From NCBI RefSeq assembly GCF_964355755.1, contig NC_092673.1, forward strand, positions 7,447,001-7,507,000: 60,000 nucleotides of DNA. Reading direction: 5' to 3'. The notes beneath the pieces were generated by a model that had not been told where the DNA came from, searched no databases, and worked only from the letters and a program-made list of their open reading frames with translations. The position numbers were made by a program, and so were the translations under genes. This document shows positions 1 to 11,690 of the stretch, piece after piece (the first letter of the stretch is position 1; every line of letters starts with the position of its first letter). The DNA is from Antedon mediterranea. Its lineage: Eukaryota; Echinodermata; Crinoidea; Comatulida; Antedonidae.

Positions 1-239
1 TGGGTTACTATTAGAAGATTTACGGTATAGCCTTCCGACGGACATAAAAAATGTGTGGCTATGAAGTATAGTACGTGTATCAACATCATAGAGGATTTTA
101 TATAACACCTATATAAATTCCTGTCATTTGATTGGACGAATGTGGGTCACATGGCGTGCAATAGTACGCACTATTCAACGATCGTTAAATAGTACTTTTT
201 GAAACATTTTTGTGTACGAAAAAAAAACGTCTAGATGTT

Positions 240-415
240 ATATAAAACAAATAATGAATGTTTTGTATTCGTGTAATGGTACAAATAATGGCACTTGGTG
301 AATGATGAAAGGTTATATCAACTCGGCTTTGCCTCGTTGATATAACCTTTCATCATTCACCTCGTGCCATTATTTGTACCATTGCACTCATAAACATTCA
401 TTATTTGTATAATAG
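240..415. repeat. Long hairpin MITE in a PSMD5 intron
   Basis: Two arms of about 80 bases are near-perfect reverse complements. The left arm runs from the CAAATAATGAATG word near 247 and the right arm ends with CATTCATTATTTG near 407. The loop around 327-333 is only a few bases long. Palindromes like this are typical of non-autonomous DNA transposons of the foldback MITE type. No target duplication is obvious. Confidence 0.7.
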
Positions 416-562
416 TGAATATTAATATATTACACTATAATATCTATGGTATCATGTACTGTAGTTTACATTATAGCATCTGTATCAATATCATCTATTT
501 AAATTGATTAACATTTAATTTCCTCAACAAATAATTTGTGTCCCAAATACTTAGTGTCCGAA

Positions 563-584
563 CCCCCCCCCCCCCCCCCCCCCC
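563..584. repeat. Poly-C run, 22 bases
   Basis: A homopolymer of 22 C lies about 55 bases upstream of the first visible PSMD5 exon. Its length may be unreliable in the assembly. Confidence 0.9.
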
Positions 585-638
585 TTGACAGATCCTGGCT
601 ACGGCCCTGATTTTACCAACATTTTTTTTTTCTCCTAG

Positions 639-3600
639 GGAAGAATTAAAACTGTTGAAAGAGATATTAAATCGTTTGTTGGAATGTTTAGAACCTGAAG
701 TTATACACTCACAATTTAGAGATGAAATAGAATCTGGACTAAACCATCAAGACGAAGAAATTATGATACTCTGCTTATCACAGGTTATTAAACTGTACCA
801 ATCAATATTTTTAATGATTTCATTTTTAAATTTATTTTTCCCTATTTTCTTCCCTCGGTTTATACCAATTCATTTAATTCACCAATTCATAACATTTTTT
901 CAAAATTCATACAGTACATCTTACAACCTATTCAATCGCCTCAACATTTCTTCATTCATCCAATTTTTAGTCAATTACAATAGTTGAAAATTAATTTTAG
1001 AAAAGAAGACTATTAAACAAAATATATATATATTATTTATAAAGAATGGCCAATATAAAATTTGTAACATTTTACTGAAACAAAAAGTTTAAAATAAAAA
1101 ATAAACATGATTATTTATATAATTAAGAAGAAGTTAGTCAAGAGACAAGAATTAGAAGAACTAGGCCTACTTTTGTCAAACTAGGTTGATAGTGTAGACA
1201 GAGCTTTATTTTAAACATATTGATAAATTTTATATATGTTTGTCTTAAGATTAAGAGATATTCAAATTGCCATGATGCAGTAAACAACCTCACAACAGAT
1301 ATCCGTCTTCTCCAAGCAGTTATACGCTGTCTAGGTAATGGCACCCTTGCTGCGGCTATGATTTCCAGTGATATATTAAGCACAGTTGGAAAATCAACAG
1401 TTGCCACTGAGGTCTTGTTTAGTGGTGCATTACTGGAAGAGTTCAAAGAAAATATGGCAAAGAATGATATTGTACGGTACAGAGTATATGAGGTGATTTT
1501 TATAAATGTTTTTCTCTTTCCACACATACAGGGAGAGCATTTATTATGTTAAGACCTGTTTCTTCTGTGAAATTTAACGTTAAAGATGTATTGTCCCTTG
1601 GAACAAAAAAAATAAAGGTCAAAATATTTTTTTTAATTTAAATTTGCCATATCAAAGTAATATGTTAATTAGGATTGTTTACAACTCGTCAGAGTTGAGA
1701 AGGTGTTTTCACACAGATCGCGAAGAAGTTTTATGATTATGCATACACAGAGTAGCCAAACAAGCGCTTTGCATTATGAGATATGTTTTGGAAAAAAACA
1801 TCTGTATTTCAGTTGAATGATTTTTTTTTGGACTAATTTTTGGTGAAAGTTAATAACTATTATGACTACTATTTTTCAAAATCTTTAACAAAAAAAAATT
1901 TTTGGAATTTGTCAAAGGGACAATACATTAATAATTGTGTGAATAAATTACAACCAATTTATTGGCAGCAGTATTTTTGAGTAATGTCAATGTTTTTTGT
2001 TGATCAATTGATTTAAGACATTTATGGCAAACAAAATTAGCAACAAAATATTAAAATTTTCTTTTTTAGTCTGTTATCAAATAAACTGTTAATCACCATT
2101 ATACAACAGAAGATTCCTTATAAATTAGATGGCATTTTGTTTTGCCATAATATTTGTGGTTAATTTTAAACTTCACAGAAACAACAAAAATATATTCAAT
2201 CCATTTTTTTTTAAATATAAAAACATCCGTTTTTAAACATTTTATTTATTTTCTTATAATTTTAGGTGGTTACAAATATTTCAATATCTAACCCTGAAGC
2301 TTTAAACAATACAAATGTTTCAGGAATTCTCCAAACACTGATGTCAGAGGTTACAAAAGATGATATTCTTGTTCAAATGAACAGTATTGAGATGATAGGT
2401 TCATTAGCTACATCAAAGCATGGCCTAGACTATCTTGAAAAACATGGAATTGTGTGTAAGATGGAAGAAATGCTTGAAGCATCAGAATCAAATCCTCTTG
2501 TACATTTTCTCATGCCAGGTACAGTATGTCTATAGTATTGTATATAGGCAGTTAATAAAATAAATGTCTGTTAAGTTCCAAAAAAATCATACAATCTTAG
2601 AAAGCTATTCTACCCTTAGTAATTATTAGCCCAGAAAATCAGATGTTCATTTTAAATCTTTTAAGGAATATAGAACACTTACTGGCATTTTTTGACATTT
2701 TGTAAAAATGATGCATATATATAACTTTCAAACATTAAACCAGGTCATTCCTTGTCTTAGATATATGTTCTATAGTTAAAGACACCTTCCCTACGTTTTT
2801 TAGATCTAATTTAAGATCACAAACTATATTTAATGTAAAAATAATACTACTGTATATGGTCCTATTGCGATAACTTTTTTTTGTCTTTAAATGGTTAAAA
2901 ATGTGAAAAATAAGTTGATTCTAATAATTATAGCGGCCCGCTATAAATCCCAAAATGCATTGCGCACGGATTGATATTTTTGTTTTTCTTCTGTAATTTA
3001 CCCACTTTTCGATCGATTGTAAGGCCAAAATAAATTGAAGACTCCTAACTTTTCAGCAAAAATACCGGGTTTTTCCCAATTTGTATCAACGCAGTCTGGC
3101 AAAAATAGAAAGACAATTAATGCAGCAACTATACAACGTCAGGCTAGGTATATAGCTAGCGTACGATGTTCGTACGTTAGGCCTACAAAACTAAGCCTAG
3201 CTAGGTTAGGCCTAAAGACCGTCCATGAGAGGTCACTCACCGCGAGCTACTTAGGTAGTGCATTGTTTCTCACTTTTATCATAATTTACCATAAAACGTA
3301 CATTTAAGACAAGGAATGACCTGGTTTGATGTTTTTAAAGTAATATATATGTATTATTTTTACAAAACATCACAAATTGTAGGGAAGGTGTTTTTAATTA
3401 TAATAAAAAAAGTAAAACAATGCACTACCTAAGTAGCTTGCTCTGACCTCGTCCTATCGCAAAAGGCTCATGTAATATTTTTTTACATAACATGCAGTTG
3501 GTGACCTTATTAAATTAGAAAAAATGTAGGTAAAGTGTCGTAAATGAAATCGGGAACATCAACATTATGTAAACAAACTCTGGCTTCTGAATATTCCATC

Positions 3601-5623
3601 AATGTAATCTGACTCTCCACCTGAAATCTTAAATCGATATTTTTGACAATGTAAATAATTTGTCTTTTAATAGCATTAATCAAGTTTTTTGGAAGCTTGG
3701 CATGTCATGATCCAAAGGAAGTTTGTGAGAAACATCGTGGTTTTCTAAAGTCTACATTTGATCTACTTGGAACAGACGATGCTGTTCTAAGAGGTGTCGT
3801 TGTTGACACTATAGGTATTATTGCCTCAACTGTTGAAGGAAAGTTAGCTCTCAATAAGCAAGGTAAGGCTTTCCTGTTTTTAAATCAGTGTCCTAATAGT
3901 GGTGTTATTTACACAGTAAGCAAGATATAAAAGCTAAAATATGATTTTTATGTCCTGTGGATTTAATTTATCTTTTTTTGACCAAAGTTATTGGTAATGA
4001 AATCATGAATAAATAGTTATGCACAAAGTGACCCTTCATTGCGGTCAATGTGGATTTGGCCATCCATTTGATGTAGTATGAATTAAACTATATTCTGTAT
4101 ATACAGTATGTACAGTATATCAAATTGAAAAAAATGCATTTACTATGGAATTTCAGGGGTTTTTTTCTAATAAAAATTTTTTCTCTTTCTGTGAAAAAAA
4201 TTCCTGGCTAATAGTGATGTGGTTTAACAAGACTAGCTCTCTCAGTACCTTCCTAAAAAAACAGATGGAGGGTGCTAGTCACCCAACATTTGACTAAGCC
4301 AGATGATGATAACATCAAGAGAAACAAATTTTTCCATCACTAAAAATAACTTAAATTTGAGAGAACTGCATACAATGCAAGTAATATGAGTTTCTTGGTG
4401 TTTTTTTTTAAATATAGGAGAGTACATGAAAGATTCAATGAAACATCTTTGTAACATGATAACACATCCACCAACTGAAGTAAAGAAAAGAGCATTAATT
4501 TGCCTTGTGAATATATTTAACATTAATGTGAGTATAATAATCACATTATTTTTGACTAAAGTTTTCTATTCTAGCAATGTTCATTTCCCTTGCAAAAGGT
4601 ACAGTTACTAATCTTTACATTTCTAAACAAATTTACATAAACAGTTGCTTTGGAATACTATTCATAAAAATGCTTGTGTTTTTCACTGTTTGATATAATA
4701 CAGGTCCACTGGCCAATCGCTAGTAAATCCCATGACAGGCCGGTAAAACTTTTGAGTAGGTGACTCAATCAATTTTATTAAAATAATTTTCAGTAAAAGT
4801 TTATTCAGGCCATAAATATAAGAGGTCATGGATAATAATTGGGACTTTTAAATTGTCACGTTGACGTGATTACATCATGTTGCCTTCCTTGTTCACTAGC
4901 TGTCTAAGGCGAATATGGATTTGCCGTACATCTCAAAACAGGTCAACATGAACGGCATCCACTTTCACAACATCTAAAAATCCCTAATCACAAAGAAAAC
5001 CCCTGGTTTATGCCGGTCGTCGTAATTCTGGTCGAATAATAGAATAAAAAGAATGTATGGAAAAAGATTAATTTTAATTGGCCTTTTACTTTGAATTAAT
5101 TGTACAGTAGTTGGTTGAATTTTTGGTATTGATTATATAACCTTTGTGCATGTTGTATATTTTACATCACTTGCATTTAACAGCAGTACCGCTGTTTGAC
5201 AGCCAATTTGATGTTTGCTTTTGACAGATTGAAGATCAGACTGATGATGTGTTATCGATGTTGGAAAACTGGTTTTCTCTGATTTGTTTTACACCAGTTG
5301 ACCTCATACTAACAATATGTCAGCAACCTTTTCAAGAGCTTCGCTGTCCAGCTCTGGCAATTATCAATTCAATTGCAAATCAGAATTGGGGTCAATTGTT
5401 GCTCAATGCACAACCGGGTTTCAATGAATATTTACTTAACAGATCCACAGAAAATGACAAATCTGGCAAAGATGCGAAATATAAAATTATAGAAACACTA
5501 GTGGATTCTCCAACAACTAGTACACATTTTGGCGCACCATACTTGATCAAGCTCAAGAAATTTAAGAATGAAGGCCCTTTTTATGTGCAAACTGAAACTG
5601 AAGTGGCTGTTGAGAGAGAATGA
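639..5623 (+). CDS. PSMD5: 26S proteasome non-ATPase regulatory subunit 5 (S5b), 3' six exons
   Basis: PSMD5/S5b is a cytosolic ARM/HEAT-like chaperone that binds the ATPase base (PSMC1/PSMC2) during assembly of the 19S proteasome particle and is released before the particle is complete. Six exons read through in phase: 639-783, 1250-1492, 2266-2518, 3674-3862, 4418-4527 and 5228-5623 (TGA at 5621). All have AG acceptors and GT donors, with junction phases 0,0,1,1,0. They encode about 445 residues; the vertebrate protein has about 504, so roughly the first 60 residues (exon 1, with the start codon) lie left of the window. Diagnostic stretches are NDIVRYRVYE at the end of the second exon here, IKFFGSLA in the fourth, and the C-terminal DKSGKDAKYKIIETL followed by EGPFYV. 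Exon borders fall where I expect them in vertebrate PSMD5. There is no frameshift or internal stop, so this is probably an active gene. The introns carry MITE-like inverted repeats. Confidence 0.93.
2690..3545. repeat. Nested inverted repeats (MITE-like) in a PSMD5 intron
   Basis: The word AAAGACACCTTCCCTACG near 2778 is matched by a diverged reverse complement ending near 3545, and arm similarity extends for about 100 bases. A second inverted pair, ACCAGGTCATTCCTTGTCTT (near 2741 and, reversed, near 3304), overlaps the first. A third, CTACTTAGGTAGTGCATTG near 3247, is reversed near 3418. I read this as at least two palindromic elements, one inside the other. It explains the gap between the exons ending at 2518 and starting at 3674. 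The ORF seen inside is not a gene. Confidence 0.6.
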
Positions 5624-5685
5624 AATACTGTACATAGGGTAAAAGACATAGTTAAAACAATATTCTTAGTACAATTAATAACACG

Positions 5686-5691
5686 ATTAAA
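5686..5691 (+). promoter_or_regulatory. Possible PSMD5 polyadenylation signal (ATTAAA)
   Basis: An ATTAAA hexamer, the common variant of AATAAA, lies 62 bases after the PSMD5 stop codon. No canonical AATAAA is nearer. The cleavage site cannot be seen from sequence alone. Confidence 0.35.
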
Positions 5692-5699
5692 AATACATT

Positions 5700-6280
5700 C
5701 ATGGTAAAAATTATTTTTAGTATAACTACTGTACTATTTATATTATTATTATCACCACAAGGTGCTATTATTACTATTATTATATCACTGTTTAAAAAAT
5801 GAAATGGTTTTTCATTTAAGATGTTTTTATGTGTTACTATGAGGTATATATTCTTCCAAATTTGTGGCATTTTCTATCTCCTTACAATTTTCGGCTGTAA
5901 CTGTTTTAAAATTTAAAATAATTTTTAAAAATGCATGTGCTACTTCAAAAATGTAAGAAATCTCTTATAATACAATGTTATATAAGTTTAAGGTTATACA
6001 CATAGGTGCCAATTTCATCTCACTAATTTTAACATTACTAAATCAATACTGCATTACCTAAACAGTAATTATATCACCATCATGTGCCATCTTCGATACG
6101 AAGGTTGCCCACTATTGCTTTCAATCTAATGTAGTACCATGCTTGGCATTGTCTTTCTACGTTCTCTGTAAAATACTGGGTCTCCGATATCCTGCAGAGA
6201 ATGACTTTGCATCACTGGACAGATGCGATGCCTGTATACTGTATACACCTCAGATCAGTTACAGATCCCTGACCTGTCAA
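5700..6280. other. No gene recognised
   Basis: AT-rich sequence downstream of PSMD5 with short TAT/ATT runs near 5740-5780. I see no coding region or RNA gene in it. Confidence 0.5.
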
Positions 6281-6285
6281 CCTAG

Positions 6286-6528
6286 TCATATTGATGTCAG
6301 TGTGCCAACCTTGGTGAAATCTTTGAAGAAGTTGAAGTTGCGACACTTGTTTAGAGTTGGATTAGAACAAGCCTCTATCTGGTAAAGTATGTTACCAGCT
6401 TCATGTGACACACAAGTGTCACACTGGTCATTCTTAAGCCTGAAGATAGACAAGATCATTTTGACAAACTCCTCGTAAAGTAGTTTTTTAGACAGTGATG
6501 TTTGTCCGTCGGTCTGGTGTGGAGACAT
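6286..6528 (-). pseudogene. Fragment of a DDE-transposase-like protein
   Basis: This open stretch of 80 residues contains LSIFRLKNDQCDTC followed by VSHEAGN. It resembles the cysteine-containing linker upstream of the catalytic core in several repetitive transposase-like proteins of marine invertebrates (SIF.PK.D.CDTC pattern). No other transposase domain is visible nearby, and it abuts a LINE fragment on the opposite strand. The family assignment is from memory of the pattern, so it is tentative. It could also be part of a domesticated relative. Confidence 0.35.
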
Positions 6529-6545
6529 AGTATGAGTAATATAAA

Positions 6546-7163
6546 TTGAGTCTAAATGTCTCTAAATCCGAGTTCATGTTGATCGGATCGACAAACCGAT
6601 TGGCAACCACCAAAGAAAAAAATAGATCAGTTAATATAGATAACGATGTTGTACCACGCGTTCTATATTGCAAACATCTCGGTATCATAATAGACGAACA
6701 TTTATCATGGAAAAATCAGATTGAATACATTCGAGGTAAAGCTCTAAATGGATTGGGTATGCTTAGACGATGTAGCTATTATTTTCCACAAAACATATTA
6801 AAACATATTGCAAACTCTATTGTAATACCTTACTTGAGCTATTGTAACATAATTTGGGGAAATAGTAGTCAAACGCTAATGAAAAGAGTTCAAACTATCC
6901 AAAACAGAACAGCTCGAATCGTGTGTGGTCTAACATGGGACACACCTAGTAGTGAGGCACTAAGGCAAATTAATTGGTCACCTTTATTTTATCAAGATAG
7001 ATATGAATGTTGTATGGTTATATATAAGGTTTTGACAGATAATGCCCCACCTTACCTAAATAATGTATTTACATTCAATGATATAAATTATAATCTAAGG
7101 AACAGTGATACACATCTATTCATCCCATGCCACTTCTTACGAATGACCAACGTAGGGAAATAA
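6546..7163 (+). pseudogene. Non-LTR retrotransposon reverse transcriptase, C-terminal part
   Basis: The reading frame holds the region after the RT palm in jockey/CR1/L2-type elements. In order these are LNVSKSEFMLIGS (after the catalytic motif), LGIIIDEHLSWKNQI (the LGV.ID..LSW box), IPYLSYCNIIWG, and VQTIQNRTARIVCG. The palm, including the catalytic YADD, and the endonuclease are missing on the 5' side. The frame ends before the usual LF/LP-rich tail. This is a 5'-truncated dead copy abutting the BEL/Pao remnant on the other strand. Confidence 0.85.
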
Positions 7164-7209
7164 TTTGTCATCCACTTCCTCCAAAAGTTATCAGTTAAAC
7201 ATTTCGCAT

Positions 7210-10060
7210 GCCCCTTGTGATCACACCACCGATGAAGCACGACCTAGCAACAAATCGTTAGTACATATATAACTCCTGTCTTCAGGGTTGGTAGGATGTC
7301 TACCTATCGTTCTGGTGTTCATTATGTTTTCAACTTCGAATAACATAGTCTGTAGTTCTTCAAACGTCAATATCTGTTTGCTCACCACATGGTATTTTAA
7401 CGTTTCTCTATCTCGTTGTTAGCGGGTTTGGCGTCGGTGTTGTTCTGACGACGATAAGTAAGCAATATGATGTACAGAACCACAAACTACAATCTGCTAC
7501 GATTACTCAGGGGTGTTTTATTTTCTCCACTTTTGATGATACAGTACACATTAGGAATAATATTAGTTGTTGCCTACCTAATAAATATGTGTTAACTTTA
7601 GGTTAAAAATAATTTCTATCGTAGTACGAATGGGGTCAGATAATTTCAAGTACTATGATTCTTCCTGTTTAGGATTGAAGCTCCACTGCCTCACATGTGG
7701 GTTTCTTCCTCCTTATCTTACAATTTCACCCCCAATCGGCAGCCTCCTATGCAAAACAATAAGGGGGTATCAAAAATCGTTACAGTATAATGCTTTTTTC
7801 ACGCCTTTTATCAAGCTTTCTGTGACACCACTTTGCCACGGCGAATCTAGTGTGGAAAACTTCCATGTTTAAATTCCGAAGTTCTGTAAACTCTCTTTTG
7901 CGGTAACTAATTGTGTACCGCAGTCACTAAATATTTCATTTTGGTATTCTCTAATAGAAGCAAATCTTTGAAAGGCTTTCAGGAAGAAATCGGTGCTGTA
8001 ATCCACTGATAGTTCCAAATGTAATGCTCTAGTTACTAAACACGTACATATAATACCATAAGCCTTCCCTCTAGTACGTTGCTGGACTTCCCCTCTCGTC
8101 ACGAACGGTCCAAATAAATCAGTACCTATAAACGACCACGGGGGTGATGGCTTTAAACGTTGGATCAGCAAAGGTGCCATCTGTTGATTGACTGTCCGAC
8201 CCTCATATCTCTTGCATCTGACACAATTATGTCTTATATGGCTCACCAGCTTCCTGAGTCGCACCACCCAATACTTGGAATTCTTGGTTCACCAGAACTT
8301 GAAGTTGATTGATATTACACAAATCTTCATTTTCACAACAATCATATGACTACCGCAGATACAAGTTCCAAACCGATTTTGTTCCACTTTCATCAAGGTT
8401 GCTGCTGCGAAACGGCTTATGCCAACTATTCATTCCCTCCAAAAAAAAACTCCGGCCCCCTAACCATTTTTTACTTGTTCGTTGTCCTTCATGTTAAGGC
8501 CTCGAGATGTCTGCCGAGTTTAGCTTGCCTCCAACGTGCCTCCACTGCTTTGGACTTGAGCCTTTATAAATAATGCTGATCATGTTTGCAAACAATTTGC
8601 TGAACCATGTTATTATTTATGTAGTTCAGGACCAGGACATTATTAGTCCAATAGAAGATTTCAGTGAATTCTCTTGTTATTAGATCAACGCTTTTTACAG
8701 CTAGCATAGCGGTAGTCAACTCTAGTCGAGGAATGGTCTGTTTCTTCAAAGGTGTTACACGTGATCTGCTATAAAGTATGTCACATTATCCACTCCTGTC
8801 CTAACATATGCAACCACTCCATATCCACTTTCACTTGCATCTGCAAAGATGTGCAATTGATACTCGTCACCATAGCCGATGCCTAGTCATCTTGGTATTT
8901 TGATAGCTCCATGATAGGTTGTCCAATCACTGCTTCAATCGCTTCAGCAAGTCGTCTGGTATTGAGTCATCCCATCCTTTCACTCTTTTATGGATTGTTG
9001 TAGTACAAGCCTCGCCGGAAGAATAACCGGGGCCACCAGGCCCATCGGATCGAATACTGAGCTTGAAGTTCCTTTAATCTACGTTACTTTGGAATAGATT
9101 CGATGACTTGTTTGTCACTGCTTGACCATTTTGTCAAATTAATCCGCCCTTATGACACAGGTCGGTTACATCTTTTATCAAGGGAATAGCTTCATTAGTG
9201 CTTCTGACACTATGTCGTTGACATAGACGTTATTCTTTATCGTCTTGACAACTTAGGAATTTCTGCTATTTTTGCCATCTTCTGCAGTTTGATTCAGCGC
9301 TGAATTGGCACATGCAGGGGAGGATGCCGCTCCAAATAGGACGTATTTCATATGCTTATTATTGGGTCGTACAACATCTCTGTGGCGAAATGGTAAACCA
9401 ATGGTATAGTGAATATCATCGTCTTCTTTACATATAGTTTATGACACTCGTTTTAGGAATAACTTATCATCTACCGAGTGGTGGAGTTTACTATCTAGCC
9501 CCTTCTCAGGAAAGTCTATCTCCGTTGATTTATGAACGCTTCTCAGTAGTTTGCTCTCCTCGGTCCTAGTCGCATGCGGCGTAACCACAGGTCCGGTCTT
9601 AATCTTAAGTTGGGTGTAGGCACCACCGACCATTATACCAATTAGCAATTCAACATCTGCAATTAATTCGCCAACCTTTACACCTTTGAGGTGTGCCCAC
9701 TGGTTCTCGTAATTTTGGAATGAAACAGGTACTATGAATTCCCTGCCCCCTTCTAGGCTACTAATTTTGAATTCCTTAGTTACTTCAGTTTTCAATTCCT
9801 CCCTTGACGTGATGGTTCCCAAAGGAATCTTATTAGGCTTTCCTCTAATGCCTAACCTTTTGATTAATGTTTGAGAGCAAAACGATTGCTTGTTGTTCTA
9901 TGGATATTGTATCAACGGATTCCAGTACTGCAGTTTCAGGGAATAAGATCCACATCTTTCCAAATAGCTGGTTTTCCGGAGTTCGTTGACGATGCATCAT
10001 GATCTGTTCCAAACATGAGATTAAATGGTGCGTATCCGATTGTTTCATGAACAGTGGAGT
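7210..10060 (-). mobile_element. BEL/Pao LTR retrotransposon remnant (pol)
   Basis: Read leftward, the pol order of a BEL/Pao element can be followed. A protease/DUF1758-type region lies at 10048-9439, with VELLIG and then IKTGPVVTPHATRT. RT scraps follow: PNNKHM joined directly to FGAASSPACANSAL near 9330-9410, and YVND near 9203-9243 where YVDD is expected. Then come SVFDPMGLVAP (peptidase A17 region, near 9030-9075), TIPRLELTTAMLAV (RNase H, 8750-8700), an integrase zinc finger and core at 8267-7869 (HNCVRCKR, GTDLFGPF, SDCGTQLV), its continuation DSPWQSGVTESLIKG near 7800-7860, and the integrase C-terminus LTFEELQTMLFEVENIMN near 7290-7390. Stops, frameshifts and a large RT deletion show that it is dead. 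I could not find its LTRs. Confidence 0.85.
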
Positions 10061-10800
10061 TGTATACGAGTTAAAGTTAAATTAAATTGGTTGTTAAAGT
10101 AAGTTGATCATTCATAAATTTAGCATATGTGAACACAGGAAAAGTAACAGTCAGAGAGATGGTGTAAACTTCAATGACAAATTATTTATTCGCATGGGAA
10201 CTAGAAATACTAAGACTTTAACCGAACTGGAAAACAGTCTTGAAAAACCCCCAACTTGACCGGACAATAATGCCAGCATACGTCAAGCTGAACTCTCGGA
10301 CAATCCCCAACTTTATTTATTGTCGTCCCTGGCAACACCAGTGTATCATGGTATAAAAACTTTAATTGAGCTGTCCTGCAAGCATCTGTGCTAAAGTACA
10401 GAAAATGTAGTTTTAAAATTAGAAACCAAATATCTCATACAATATATAAAAGTCTCTTTACATATTTTCTTACAAGATTCTCAACTTAAACTTGAATTTT
10501 TATCATATATGAAGGGGGTCTGCCCAATTTGGTTAACCCCTTCCAATTTTGGACTTATCTGCTTTTCATGAAAAGTAGATCAAATTCATGTGATTGTTCT
10601 TGTACATACAACACATTGAAGGTACCTGTAGGGGTGGGGGAATATAATATATCTAAGTATCAATTTCTTGTGCTTTTGTCGGTGTGTTAATATTAAAGCA
10701 AAACTGAACAACGGACGGAACACTACAACAATAACGTATCATATCATGTCATTGTTTACAAACCATTCAGGGCCGGCAGGACAGTTTACGTGATAAGGAT
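10060..10800. other. No gene recognised between retroelement fragments
   Basis: AT-rich sequence beyond the 5' side of the BEL/Pao remnant. It may include that element's gag or LTR, but nothing is recognisable. There is a short G-rich run near 10630. Confidence 0.4.
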
Positions 10801-10820
10801 ATGGGGGTGTGATTGCCCAC

Positions 10821-11042
10821 CTAATCTTCATTAAAAAGTTCTGAAGCAGAACTTGAACTGGCCTGAATCCCAGCAGCGGGAAGGTTGTCAAAAAAAGCAT
10901 GATTACTTGGCTTACATAGCTTCTTCAACACTTGCAGATCATCATACTTGGCCTTTTTTAAGGGAAGTAACTCGGTGTATGAACGGGCCAAAACTGGTTC
11001 TGCTCGTCGTCCCCTTGCCTTAGATATAGGTTTGCGAAACAC
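10821..11042 (-). pseudogene. C-terminal fragment of a repetitive element protein
   Basis: A 73-residue open stretch contains KKAKYDDLQVLKKLC and then HAFFDNLPA, followed by a serine-rich acidic tail. The KYDDL...C...FF..LP pattern is one I associate with the extreme C-terminus of the multi-copy ORF family whose main body lies at 14.1-16.0 kb on the same strand. If so, the gypsy remnants between them were inserted into that element. The link is inference. Confidence 0.35.
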
Positions 11043-11339
11043 TGCCGATTCTAATGGACCGTTCCAATAATGACTTGTGGATTGGTGCTTTCAAATTTAA
11101 GCTCCCTTATTGGCAGTGTTGGGGCATGCTCCCCTAAAGTTTTCATTAAGAAAAGTTGTGAATACAAAGAATGAATCTTGGCCCATTGCTATTACATTGA
11201 ATAGCGATGTTTTTTTCCTCGCAGAATGAAACACATCTCTCCATTCCTGTGGTAGTTCTACATCAGCATTAGAGTTAAAAATGATCGCACTTCCGTGTCA
11301 GAGGTTGGACTTTTTCCAATTTTTGACGGCTTCTACTCG

Positions 11340-11690
11340 AGCAACACCTTCGCCACTGAAAATAAAACATTTCTCTGGTTTTACCTTTAAATTCTGTGCT
11401 CAAAGGCGTTGTAGAACCATGTCTTTCTAACGTTTCTTCCTAAGTCGACCCAAACACGAGGATATCATCTAGGTAAATCAGTACAGATTGAAAATTCTGA
11501 TCACCAAACACCAAATCCATAAGGCGCATGAAGGTAGCAGGTGCGTTGGATCAACCAAAAGGCATATGTGTGAATTCATATAACCAACCAGTTCCAGTTC
11601 TAAAATCTGTCTTCTCTATATCACTGTCCTCGACCGGTACCTGGTGAAGTCCATGAGCAAGGTCGAGACTGCATCTAAAGCTTCCTCAAT
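11340..11690 (-). pseudogene. Ty3/gypsy reverse transcriptase fragment (second copy)
   Basis: Leftward translation gives EFTHMPFG, SNAPATFMRLMDLVFG and the catalytic box LIYLDDILVFGST (near 11450-11520), then a degraded thumb region with EKCFIFS. Stops interrupt it. It follows a second, more upstream gypsy RT/RNase H fragment in the same orientation. Two RT active-site regions cannot come from one element, so this is a separate gypsy copy. Confidence 0.75.

Noticed and set aside
1138-1527. 129-codon minus-strand ORF
   Set aside because: It is antisense to a PSMD5 exon (1250-1492).
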